From a virus: a stretch of DNA of 64,000 bases. Shown here in pieces: positions 52,046 through 60,575 of the stretch (positions are counted from its first letter, which is position 1; each line of letters begins with the position of its first letter). The stretch covers positions 1-64,000 of IMG/VR virus record IMGVR_UViG_3300024054_000269. One strand, written 5' to 3'. Below the pieces are notes generated by a model. It was given only the letters and a program-made list of their open reading frames with translations. It did no database searches and was not told the DNA's origin. A program made the translations under genes and the position numbers.

Positions 52046-52066
52046 TTAAAACTATTTTAATTGTAA

Positions 52067-52099
52067 ATACCAAGGCTATGGTATGGTTAGCCAGAGGCT
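52067..52099 (+). promoter_or_regulatory. Two small hairpins in the tube-chaperone intergenic region
   Basis: ATACCA-AGGCTA-TGGTAT (52067-52084) and AGCC-AGA-GGCT (52089-52099) follow each other directly before the solo CRISPR-repeat-like unit. They lack T-runs and may adjust expression between tube and downstream genes. Confidence 0.4.
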
Positions 52100-52134
52100 G
52101 GTTAGTATCTGTCTGGCGATCCAAAGACCGGAGC
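52099..52134 (+). repeat. Solitary CRISPR-repeat-like hairpin
   Basis: A 36-nt stretch ends GTCTGGCGATCCAAAGACCG plus GAGC and aligns with the repeat units of the 24.8-25.1 kb array (TCTGG...CCGGA stem with one wobble, A-rich loop, GAGC end). It stops 8 nt before ATG 52143, occupying the place of a ribosome site. It may be a solitary repeat unit or a translational control element. Confidence 0.65.
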
Positions 52135-52142
52135 AATGAATT

Positions 52143-53108
52143 ATGGACGAAGATTTTCTTGTTGAATTAGATAACAAATTAGCAAACATAGGTTATGAAA
52201 CTGTTTGGAAGGTGGAAATTGGCGGTCATTTGATTTGGCTGTCTCCTCCGTCTCAAACTGAAAATATGAAAATTAATGAGACTATGACAAATCAGTCTCT
52301 TGGTATTCATATTTTGTCTGAAGTTAAACGCACAACTCTTTCATATGTAATAGTTGGTCTTGATGATATAGATTTTCGTCAACATGATAAATATGGACCA
52401 TTCCCATCAAAGAAAGACGGGAAACCAACTTATCTGTCAAGAGACAGATATATGTATGCAAAATTAGCAAATTGGCCAGCTCAAATGATTGATGATATAT
52501 TTTCAGTTTTCACCGATCTTATGACAAGTTATGAAATAGAAAATTTGAAAAATATTGAATTTAAGAATAAAAAGAGTCAACTTGAGGAACTTGAGGAACT
52601 TGAGATAAGGATCCAGAACATCAGAGCTGAGCTTGGCATGCCAAGGTTGATTGAAGCAACTGATGAACCTACTAAACAAGAGAAAAAAGCTGCAGAAGAG
52701 GCAGAAAAAGAATTTGAAGAAGAGTTAGAGGCTGAGGTGCTTAAGGCGCAAGAAGAAGCGCAAGAAGATACCGAAGAGGCGCAAGAAGATACCGAAGAGG
52801 CGCAAGAAGAGGTTGTTGAGATAAAGCCCGTTGCCCCAAGAATTGTTCCGCCAACCCAAGATCACCCAAAGCCTAAAATAGAGGATGTTGATCCAAAGGT
52901 TGCTCAACGTGCTCGTGAATTAGCTCAAATTGAAAGTGCGCCAGTTAGAGTAAGCGATGGCAAACAAGTTTATGTTGGTATGCCATCTGTTTCGAATGAA
53001 ACAATTGAAAAGAAGTCACAAGATAAACTTGATCCAAAGAAGATAGTAATAGACGCTCCGCCGCAAGGCGGTAGAAACCCGCGTTTCCAACCACCACCTA
53101 AGATTTAA
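52143..53108 (+). CDS. Protein in the tail-assembly-chaperone position, acidic
   Basis: 321 residues. The N-terminal ~130 residues are a compact domain (WKVEIGGHLIWLSPPSQTEN, HILSEVKRTTLSYVIVGLDD). The middle is strongly acidic and helical with an exact 21-nt tandem duplication (QEDTEEA twice, about 52758-52799), and the end is Pro-rich. Between tube and tape measure, this is where tail assembly chaperones lie. There is no ribosome site; a hairpin occupies the leader. A chaperone role is inferred. Confidence 0.6.
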   Translation: MDEDFLVELDNKLANIGYETVWKVEIGGHLIWLSPPSQTENMKINETMTNQSLGIHILSEVKRTTLSYVIVGLDDIDFRQHDKYGPFPSKKDGKPTYLSRDRYMYAKLANWPAQMIDDIFSVFTDLMTSYEIENLKNIEFKNKKSQLEELEELEIRIQNIRAELGMPRLIEATDEPTKQEKKAAEEAEKEFEEELEAEVLKAQEEAQEDTEEAQEDTEEAQEEVVEIKPVAPRIVPPTQDHPKPKIEDVDPKVAQRARELAQIESAPVRVSDGKQVYVGMPSVSNETIEKKSQDKLDPKKIVIDAPPQGGRNPRFQPPPKI

Positions 53109-53111
53109 TTC

Positions 53112-54260
53112 ATGAACAATGGGCAAAGCGTCAAACCTGAACAGGAGCAAGATAATAAAAAAATAAAAATAAGTATACCTGAACAATATAAAAGGAATCT
53201 TGATGAATCAGTTTGGGAAGAATTAGAAGAATATTTATTCACTGGCTTTTTAACTAGCCAAGCTTACATAGCTGGTAATAGTTTTGTTTTCAAAACACTG
53301 AATTGGTATGAATCAAATTTTATTAATTATTTGAAACCTGCAAAAGAATCTGCAATAGAACAAAAGCTTCATTTTCAAGCTTCGTTTATAGCACACAGCA
53401 TTTTCATAACTGAAGGTGAAAATGTTTTATTTGACAGGCCTAACCATATACGTCGTCTTATAAATATAATTAAGAAAATTCCAACTTCATTCCAAAATGA
53501 GATTATTTTGAATCTTTCTTACATAAATAAAAAAGCTGTTAGGTTATATCCATTAGTTGAAGTTTATGTTCATGAAAATAAATCTAGATTAAAATGGCTT
53601 CAACTAAAAAATCTACCAATTCATTCACCACAATCTACCGGAATTTCAGGAACTGAACATTTGGGAATGAATCTATGCCAATCAACTTGGGTCGCTTTAA
53701 ATAGACTGATTGACATCAAAGATGAATCTGAACGTGACTGGAATAACGCAAAATTTGTGGGTTCATGCTTTGCAAAAGGCGTAAGAAGTATAGACCAACA
53801 AGATAAACAACAGAAAGACATAGAACGCCAAAAACTTGAAGATTTAAAAATTGAAGTTCTTTACAAATATTTAAACAGGATAGATGATGATAAATCAATG
53901 CCAAAACAGGTTTCTCTTCCTGACGGCAGAACAGCTGAAGTTGTTGAGGAAAAGCGTGCCCAAACAGTTGATGAATTAGCTGAGCAATTACAAAATGCAT
54001 TAAATGAAGAAAAAGATCATCACGATATTGTTATTGGACACACGATTGAAAAAATCAAACAACGTGCTAAATTGATAGATAAAAATCGACAGGCTATCCA
54101 GTCTGGAATGATAACAAATCCTGAAGGCGGAACTAAAATTATTGGTGGTCGTGTCGAGGCACAAGAAGTTATAGACAGAATAAAGAAAGCACGTCTTGAA
54201 TCAATACAGGCACATTATAGAAATCATACACCGAATTTAGAAGATATTGATAAACTTTAG
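53112..54260 (+). CDS. Protein in the second tail-assembly-chaperone position
   Basis: 382 residues, 3 nt after the previous stop. Helical N-terminal half (EYLFTGFLTSQAYIAGNSFV, IKKIPTSFQNEIILNLSYIN) and a charged helical C-terminal half (RAQTVDELAEQLQNALNEEK). The two-gene arrangement before the tape measure matches the usual G/GT pair in place, but I see no slippery site or overlap, so these are two separate proteins here. The role is inferred. Confidence 0.6.
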   Translation: MNNGQSVKPEQEQDNKKIKISIPEQYKRNLDESVWEELEEYLFTGFLTSQAYIAGNSFVFKTLNWYESNFINYLKPAKESAIEQKLHFQASFIAHSIFITEGENVLFDRPNHIRRLINIIKKIPTSFQNEIILNLSYINKKAVRLYPLVEVYVHENKSRLKWLQLKNLPIHSPQSTGISGTEHLGMNLCQSTWVALNRLIDIKDESERDWNNAKFVGSCFAKGVRSIDQQDKQQKDIERQKLEDLKIEVLYKYLNRIDDDKSMPKQVSLPDGRTAEVVEEKRAQTVDELAEQLQNALNEEKDHHDIVIGHTIEKIKQRAKLIDKNRQAIQSGMITNPEGGTKIIGGRVEAQEVIDRIKKARLESIQAHYRNHTPNLEDIDKL

Positions 54261-54271
54261 AAAGGTGAACA

Positions 54272-57200
54272 ATGCCTATCAGAGACGAAAAGACGAACGT
54301 CACATTAGGTGTTAAACCAACAATTGTTGGTGAAAAAGAATTCGTCAAAGATGTAAAAGATTTACTTAAAAAAACTGGTAAGCTTCAAATTTCGATGAAG
54401 CAAATCGCCGGTCGATCCCAGGCGGCGTTTAAAGAAATATCACATTTAAGTGATGTAGCAGATGAATTCGGGAGAAATTTATCAAGGGCTGCCAAAGATA
54501 GCGTTGAAGAATTTAAAGATTTAGGAAAACAATTACAAGAAGCAGCCGAAGCAGCAGAGGAAGCAATAGAGATTGCCAAGTCGGCGGGCGATGTTGAGTC
54601 TGCAAAAGCCGCAGCTGAGTCAGTTTCAAAACTAAATGAATTAACAAAACAATATGATCTACAGAAAAAAGCTTCCCAATCACAATTAAGAGAAGTTCAA
54701 AAAGTAGTTAAATCATATAAAGAATTTTCAAACCAACTTGAAGGTTTTGCAAAATTTAAAGGAACCGACATGGTTAAAGGCTTAGGCGAAGGTCTAAGCG
54801 TAGCCATGAAAAGCCCGATGCAGGGCATTACTAAGATGCTTTCTGCAGCCGGTAAAGGTGCAACCGGTGTTGCTGCTCGTGGTGCGCTTTCCGGTATGGA
54901 AGGCGGCATTTCCCAAATGGGAATGATGGCGAAAATGTCTGGCCAGCTTGCAACAGCGGCTGGCGCTGTTGCAGGTGCAGCCGCTGGTATTGGGGTTCTT
55001 TGGAAAGTTTTAGAGGCTGTTAGTGACAACATATCAAAAATGAATAAAGCGTTAACTGAAGGAATTGCATTAGCTGGTGATTGGGGAGGAACAATTGCCA
55101 CAGCTGAGCGTTATTCAGAAGCATTGCAGAGTATGAGAAATGTTGCTTATGAAAATGAAATGGAATTTAGAAAGTTAGGATCAAGCGGTGAAGGTGCGTT
55201 AAAGGCTATTAGTGTTTTTGCTAAAGAATCAACTGGATCATTAATACAAACACATGATGCTTTATTGCAAATGGGCAAAGGTGAAGCTGGAATCAAAAAA
55301 TTTGCGACAAGCGCAATGTTGTATGGGAAGGCTCTTGGAATTACTACCGAAGAAGTTGCTCAAACGATGGGTACTTGGGTTAGTGAATTTGGTGTTGGTT
55401 CAAATCGTGTTCTTGAAATTATGGGCTCGGTTGCCGGTGCAGCCCGCGATTCTAGTATGCCTGTCCATAAATTTATGGATATATTCAGACAAGTGACGCC
55501 TCATTTAGATTTGTTCTCAAATCGAATTGAACAATTAACTGGAACAATCAAATTACTTAGTAAAAATATGAGTCCTGGTCAAGTCAGGCAATTTATGGAC
55601 GCCTTCGCAAAAGGTTTTAAAGGCGTTGATTTTAGACAGAGACTAAAAACCGCATTCATGGCCGGACCGGGCTTTGTCAGCTCTCAATTAGCAAAAGATT
55701 TTAGTGGTGCTGCCAAAGACATGGGCAAATCATTTGAAAAATACGGTTTAAAGCCCGGTGAATTTGAAGAAGCATTTAAGTCTGGTGGTGAAAAATTTTC
55801 AAAAACAATAGCAAAGTTGAAAGCTGGTGGTGCTGAAGGAGCCGAGATAGGAAGAGCGCTTGAAACTAGGAAATATGAACAAATAAGGAGAAAAGGTGAT
55901 GTTCTTAGCATAACAACGGCTATGAAAAAAGCCGGCATGGTGTCAACATTTATGATTTTGAAAAAACAAGCAGCTTTTACTGGGACCGGGTTATCTGGTC
56001 TTGGTGAACACGTTATGGATCAAATGGGAATATCAAAAGAACAACAAGAATCAATGTTACAAATGGAAGCTTCTCTTGATCAAATGAGAAGCGAAATAAG
56101 AGACACTGGGTTAACAACAAATAAATCAGTGAATGATCAATTAATATTGGCAGCTGCACAAAAAACAGGTATAAAAGGCATTGAAAAAATGTCGGCTGAA
56201 GACATAAGAAAGAATCCTCAGCTTTTCGCAAAAGTTGAACAAGCAATTAAAACATTGACAGACGAAGAAATTTTACGTGCATCTGATCTAGTAAAAGAAA
56301 CTGAGGAATCTAAAACAACTTTGGAAGATGTTGCACTTAAACAATATAATGAAACCAGAACATTATCAGAAAAAGTTGATGATGTTATATCAGCTTTAAT
56401 GTCAAAAATTTATCCGCATTTAGAATTTATTGTTAAGGGTGTTGAAGATATTCTTAATTGGCTTATGACTGGAGTATTTGGAGCAGATACTAGAAAGAAA
56501 CAAAAAGAAGTGCAAGAAATGAATGCAAGATTCCAAAAAGATTTTTCTGATTTTACAACTGCAACTGGTGATGTTGTGTCGAGAGCCGGTCAAAGAGAAC
56601 AATTCGATGTTGTATCAAGAGCAATTGTTAAAGGCATGGCGGCCGGTAAAACTGGATCAGAGTTAGGAAAACATTTAGAACAGTCTGGTGTATTTGATCA
56701 AGTTGATTTTAGTAAAGAAGGCAAAGAAACAATTCGAAAAGAAATGGCTTCTCTTGCTAAAGAGAAGGGCATAAAAGATGCTGATTGGGAGAAAGGGATG
56801 GGGGAAGCAATCAAGGAGGGTGACATAGGAAAGTTGTTAGAAATATTAGGTAAAACATTTGGACCAGATGCTGGTGAAGCCTTCATGAGGTTAGCAAAAG
56901 TTGGTGGCATTAGCACAGAAGCAAAAAAGAAAATCGAAGCCAGAACAGTTGAAAAAAGAGAAGTTAAAGGCCCCGGGACTATGGCCGCTGAAGCAAGATT
57001 AAAGAAACTAGACACAGAGTTGGCTGGCGTGAAAGATATAGACCCAGAATGGATTAAAAGAGCTGGCGGTGATAGAGCGCTTGCAGCTAAACAAAGAAAA
57101 GTTGCACTATTAGCGGAAAAACAGGCGTTAGAATCTGGAAAATCCGTTAAAGAAGCTGAAAAAATGGGTGCAGAAGCAGCTGAAGGCGTTACAACTGCTA

Positions 57201-57838
57201 GTCAAGCAGATGCACAAATTGCTAATTTAGAAGAACAAAATAAAAAAGCAGAAGAAGAAGGAAAGAAATCAGCTAAGAATCTTGAACTTACAAAGAAGGA
57301 AGAAAAAGCCGTAACGCACATGGATACTTTGATGACATCTAAAGGAATCAAACTTGAGCCTGCTGATACTGGAAAAATTTTTGAAAATGCAATGTATAAA
57401 GCCATAAGCCGCGGCCTTATGGAGTTTACGGTCATTCTGGCTTCAATGTGGGACGATAAAGCCGTTAGAGAAAAATTGGCTAGTGACAAAGCATTTCACG
57501 CCACTAGAGAAGGAGCTTCACTAGGAGATTTAATTAAATCAGCATCTGGTGCTACAGACATTGCATCTTGGGACGATACTAGATGGGATAAATTTATAAA
57601 AGAAGTTGGTGCTGCTGGCAAACAGCTTGGTACACCAGGCCCGATCGAAACTAAAACCGGACTTGCCTTGTTGCATCGTGGTGAAAAGGTTCTTACGGCT
57701 GCTGAGGCTGCTGGATACAATGCTGGTGGAGGAAGCCCAACAATAATAAACAATACAATTATAGTAAAAGGAACGAGCCCGATGGCAATAGCTTCAGAAG
57801 TCAAAAGACAGATGTCAGAATCAGCTAGGAGACATTAA
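54272..57838 (+). CDS. Tape measure protein
   Basis: 1188 residues with AAAGGTGAAC before the ATG. Long helical stretches, Ala/Gly-rich hydrophobic centre (LATAAGAVAGAAAGIGVLWK, ~230-250), a lytic-like or coiled middle, and a Lys/Glu-rich second half are typical. It ends in a short conserved-looking segment TGLALLHRGEKVLTAAEAAG and a C-terminal ISTSEVK-type helix, common at tape-measure ends. The general rule of about 0.15 nm tail per residue would predict a tail near 180 nm. Confidence 0.88.
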   Translation: MPIRDEKTNVTLGVKPTIVGEKEFVKDVKDLLKKTGKLQISMKQIAGRSQAAFKEISHLSDVADEFGRNLSRAAKDSVEEFKDLGKQLQEAAEAAEEAIEIAKSAGDVESAKAAAESVSKLNELTKQYDLQKKASQSQLREVQKVVKSYKEFSNQLEGFAKFKGTDMVKGLGEGLSVAMKSPMQGITKMLSAAGKGATGVAARGALSGMEGGISQMGMMAKMSGQLATAAGAVAGAAAGIGVLWKVLEAVSDNISKMNKALTEGIALAGDWGGTIATAERYSEALQSMRNVAYENEMEFRKLGSSGEGALKAISVFAKESTGSLIQTHDALLQMGKGEAGIKKFATSAMLYGKALGITTEEVAQTMGTWVSEFGVGSNRVLEIMGSVAGAARDSSMPVHKFMDIFRQVTPHLDLFSNRIEQLTGTIKLLSKNMSPGQVRQFMDAFAKGFKGVDFRQRLKTAFMAGPGFVSSQLAKDFSGAAKDMGKSFEKYGLKPGEFEEAFKSGGEKFSKTIAKLKAGGAEGAEIGRALETRKYEQIRRKGDVLSITTAMKKAGMVSTFMILKKQAAFTGTGLSGLGEHVMDQMGISKEQQESMLQMEASLDQMRSEIRDTGLTTNKSVNDQLILAAAQKTGIKGIEKMSAEDIRKNPQLFAKVEQAIKTLTDEEILRASDLVKETEESKTTLEDVALKQYNETRTLSEKVDDVISALMSKIYPHLEFIVKGVEDILNWLMTGVFGADTRKKQKEVQEMNARFQKDFSDFTTATGDVVSRAGQREQFDVVSRAIVKGMAAGKTGSELGKHLEQSGVFDQVDFSKEGKETIRKEMASLAKEKGIKDADWEKGMGEAIKEGDIGKLLEILGKTFGPDAGEAFMRLAKVGGISTEAKKKIEARTVEKREVKGPGTMAAEARLKKLDTELAGVKDIDPEWIKRAGGDRALAAKQRKVALLAEKQALESGKSVKEAEKMGAEAAEGVTTASQADAQIANLEEQNKKAEEEGKKSAKNLELTKKEEKAVTHMDTLMTSKGIKLEPADTGKIFENAMYKAISRGLMEFTVILASMWDDKAVREKLASDKAFHATREGASLGDLIKSASGATDIASWDDTRWDKFIKEVGAAGKQLGTPGPIETKTGLALLHRGEKVLTAAEAAGYNAGGGSPTIINNTIIVKGTSPMAIASEVKRQMSESARRH

Positions 57839-58566
57839 TGCCGGCCGGTCTTAACCGCGTCCAAATTCCATACAACAAAAATCCGGAAGTTGGTAAATCT
57901 GCATTCTCGGAGAGACGCGGAAGACCGTTTTTATTTTTAATCCGTGATCCAAACGGTCAACCAGCTTTTGATGTTGCTCTAGCATTACATACAAACCCAA
58001 ATACGTTAAGTGAGAAAATGACAAAAGCCAAATCTGTTGTTATGACATATGGTGGGTTTGTTGAATTTCTTTGGCCAGACGAACTTGATGTTATAACAGC
58101 TTCCCACACAACTGGCGCTTTTCTTGGCGCCCATGGTTTAGTTTCTGGATTTGATAGTTTGATTCCGGCTGAAAATGACGCCGATAGAAAAAACACAATT
58201 GCGTGGGAACGACAACAAGATTTGCTTGAAATTTTTAGAAATAACGGTTTAATTTATGATGGGTTCGGAAAGCCAGTTTTACGCGGAACTGTTGAGATGA
58301 TTTATGACCGCGGAATTTTTAGAGGTTATTTCACAACTTTTTCAGTTGGTGAAGAAAGCATGTCTCAATTTTCTTTTAATTTGGATTGGGAGTTTAAAGT
58401 TGAACAAGCTATCTATAAATTCCCACCATTTAGATCAGATGATGCTGAAACGACTTTGACGGTTCCGGCTGGAATTCCAGCAGCCAATGAAATTCCACCG
58501 GCAACTGACGCCGGTGTTGTGTCTGGTGGCAGAATTGTATTTCCACCTGGCGTTGTTGGAGAATAA
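57838..58566 (+). CDS. Tail/baseplate protein, related to the next gene's C-terminal domain
   Basis: 242 residues; ATG 57838 overlaps the tape-measure TAA. The body aligns with the C-terminal third of the next protein: PFLFLIRDPNGQPAFD / PLVLLINPQEFNRNYE, LLEIFRNNGLIYD / LVQIYKNNGVIYT, and FRGYFTTFSVGEESMSQFSF / YIGSFDDFEVSDSGDKPFNL. The position after the tape measure suggests a baseplate or distal-tail component. A Pro-rich tail closes it. Confidence 0.68.
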   Translation: MPAGLNRVQIPYNKNPEVGKSAFSERRGRPFLFLIRDPNGQPAFDVALALHTNPNTLSEKMTKAKSVVMTYGGFVEFLWPDELDVITASHTTGAFLGAHGLVSGFDSLIPAENDADRKNTIAWERQQDLLEIFRNNGLIYDGFGKPVLRGTVEMIYDRGIFRGYFTTFSVGEESMSQFSFNLDWEFKVEQAIYKFPPFRSDDAETTLTVPAGIPAANEIPPATDAGVVSGGRIVFPPGVVGE

Positions 58567-58568
58567 CG

Positions 58569-60575
58569 ATGCCAGCTTCTAACATATACGGAAAAATCAA
58601 GGACATGCGATCTATGATCGTTGATGTCCTTAGCACTGTTAATAAACAAGTAAGTTGGTTTGCTGCTAAAGATGGTGAAAATGTTCATTTTACAATGACT
58701 GGCGCACGAATTAGTACAAAACCATTCGTTATTGGATTTATACCACCTGATGACCCAGTTGATTTTATACCGATAGCACAGAAGAAAGCAAGACTTAGAA
58801 AACTTCCGATTGATTTAGTTGCTCAAGATCAATCGGGTAAAAGGGCTGTTAGAGTAAATAGGGTTGACTATGGTAAAAAAGAAGAAGTTGCATACGAAAA
58901 CAAGGGATTTTCACCTTCAGATTTGAGAAAAGCTTATTTTGCAGCTGGTAAAAAAGTTCTTGGCATGGAACCTTCTGAAGAGTTTGTTTGCTTTTTGTTC
59001 GGACAAGCTAGAAATGAAATCGGGTGCACGGCTGATAGACCAGGATGTGGTGCACCCGTATATAATTTAGGTGGTGTTCATGGATCGACTAAACAACTTA
59101 AATTGGCAGACCCGTGTGATAGAAAATCAGAAGTAGTTTCTTCCGATGAAGAAAAAGAAAAAGCACAACCAAAAACTGGAAAGTTTTATTTAAAAACCGA
59201 CACATTTGGTACACCTGGAAATTGTTCAAATGGAAAACGATGTGAAAATTTAATAACGCCAGGCGATAGAAAGCAGGGCTTGAATAGATGCGCGTTCGGT
59301 GTTTATTTTAAAGGATATAAAAACTTAGAAGAAGGGGCCGCAAGCAAAATACAGTTCGTAGCTTCTGGTTATCCAGAAGCTATTTTTGCAAAAACTCCTG
59401 AAGAATACGTCCAAAAAATTTGTCCAAAAGGTGCGACTGGTCAAGGAACTTGTTATTTTGACTGGCGCGCAATGGATGATTACACACAAGGCGTGAAAAA
59501 AGGTTGTGACACATATCAAAAGAAATTTTTAGGTAAAGAGGGAGCAATCCAACCGGATTCTCCTGAAGAGGAGGCAGCAACACCTGAAGAAACTTTAGAT
59601 GTAGTTATGAAAAATTCTGATGCCGCTGAAACTACTATTACTGAGGATGATACGTATTTTAGAACTGGTAGAGACATTGAAGTTGACGAGACAAGATTAT
59701 CATCTGTTTATGAACAAGTGACTGCTTTAAAACAACAAATCGACATCTTCAATAGAACTCCGCCCTTAGTTTTATTGATAAATCCGCAAGAATTCAATAG
59801 AAATTATGAAAGAGCAGTTGACGATGGAAACAAAGGACGTCAAAAAAACATAGTTCATATGTGGCTTGAACGTCCAATGACGTTATCAGCCAGTGGTCAA
59901 ACCGCTGCTCAGTACGTTCTCAATGCTGATAACACTGGCGGACTTACTCATCACAAACGCATTCATAGTTTGAGCTATTTGAATTTGATGTCGTTAGTTC
60001 AAATTTACAAAAATAACGGAGTTATATATACGAATTTACCAGAAAATGAAGGTGTTGCAGTTCTTCCAATGAGCATTTTTATTTATTATGACAATCATTT
60101 ATACATTGGTTCATTCGATGACTTCGAAGTTTCTGACTCAGGTGACAAACCATTCAATTTGAGCTATTCGTTTAAATTTACTGTTCGTTATGACATGGAA
60201 ACAACTCTTAGCGCAGGAAAAGCACCAACTATTCCGGATTCAATAGAGGATAAGATAGGAACTGTTGACGTAGAGGCTGAAATTGCAGCCGAAGAGAAAG
60301 CGGCCAATACTCAATTGTTTAAATTTTATACTGAAGAACTTGGTTTGTCTGAAACTGAGGCTATAGAACAAATACAACAATCACAGACTCAGCCATCTGA
60401 GGAAACGCTAAAACAATTCGAGGAAAATTTGTTGTCTGGGAAATTGAATAGCTTTAATGGTGAGGATGTTGTTTTTCCAAGTGACAATAAAACAACAAAG
60501 ACAAACAAAACATCTGGTTCAGGAAAAGCTAACACGGATTTATTAAACAAATTCAAAAGAGCTTTTGGTGATTAA
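58569..60575 (+). CDS. Tail/baseplate protein with Cys-rich insert
   Basis: 668 residues. The N-terminal region is beta-rich. A Cys-rich middle (CTADRPGCGAPVYNLGG, NCSNGKRCENLIT, CAFGVYFKGYK, CPKGATGQGTCYFDW) could hold metal or disulfides. The C-terminal part is homologous to the preceding gene. The final ~80 residues are Gln/Thr/Lys-rich and probably disordered. A baseplate hub or wedge component by position. Confidence 0.66.
   Translation: MPASNIYGKIKDMRSMIVDVLSTVNKQVSWFAAKDGENVHFTMTGARISTKPFVIGFIPPDDPVDFIPIAQKKARLRKLPIDLVAQDQSGKRAVRVNRVDYGKKEEVAYENKGFSPSDLRKAYFAAGKKVLGMEPSEEFVCFLFGQARNEIGCTADRPGCGAPVYNLGGVHGSTKQLKLADPCDRKSEVVSSDEEKEKAQPKTGKFYLKTDTFGTPGNCSNGKRCENLITPGDRKQGLNRCAFGVYFKGYKNLEEGAASKIQFVASGYPEAIFAKTPEEYVQKICPKGATGQGTCYFDWRAMDDYTQGVKKGCDTYQKKFLGKEGAIQPDSPEEEAATPEETLDVVMKNSDAAETTITEDDTYFRTGRDIEVDETRLSSVYEQVTALKQQIDIFNRTPPLVLLINPQEFNRNYERAVDDGNKGRQKNIVHMWLERPMTLSASGQTAAQYVLNADNTGGLTHHKRIHSLSYLNLMSLVQIYKNNGVIYTNLPENEGVAVLPMSIFIYYDNHLYIGSFDDFEVSDSGDKPFNLSYSFKFTVRYDMETTLSAGKAPTIPDSIEDKIGTVDVEAEIAAEEKAANTQLFKFYTEELGLSETEAIEQIQQSQTQPSEETLKQFEENLLSGKLNSFNGEDVVFPSDNKTTKTNKTSGSGKANTDLLNKFKRAFGD

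Noticed and set aside
53090-53130. Programmed frameshift linking the two tail-chaperone-position genes
   Set aside because: The genes are separated by 3 nt and no slippery heptamer lies near the first stop.
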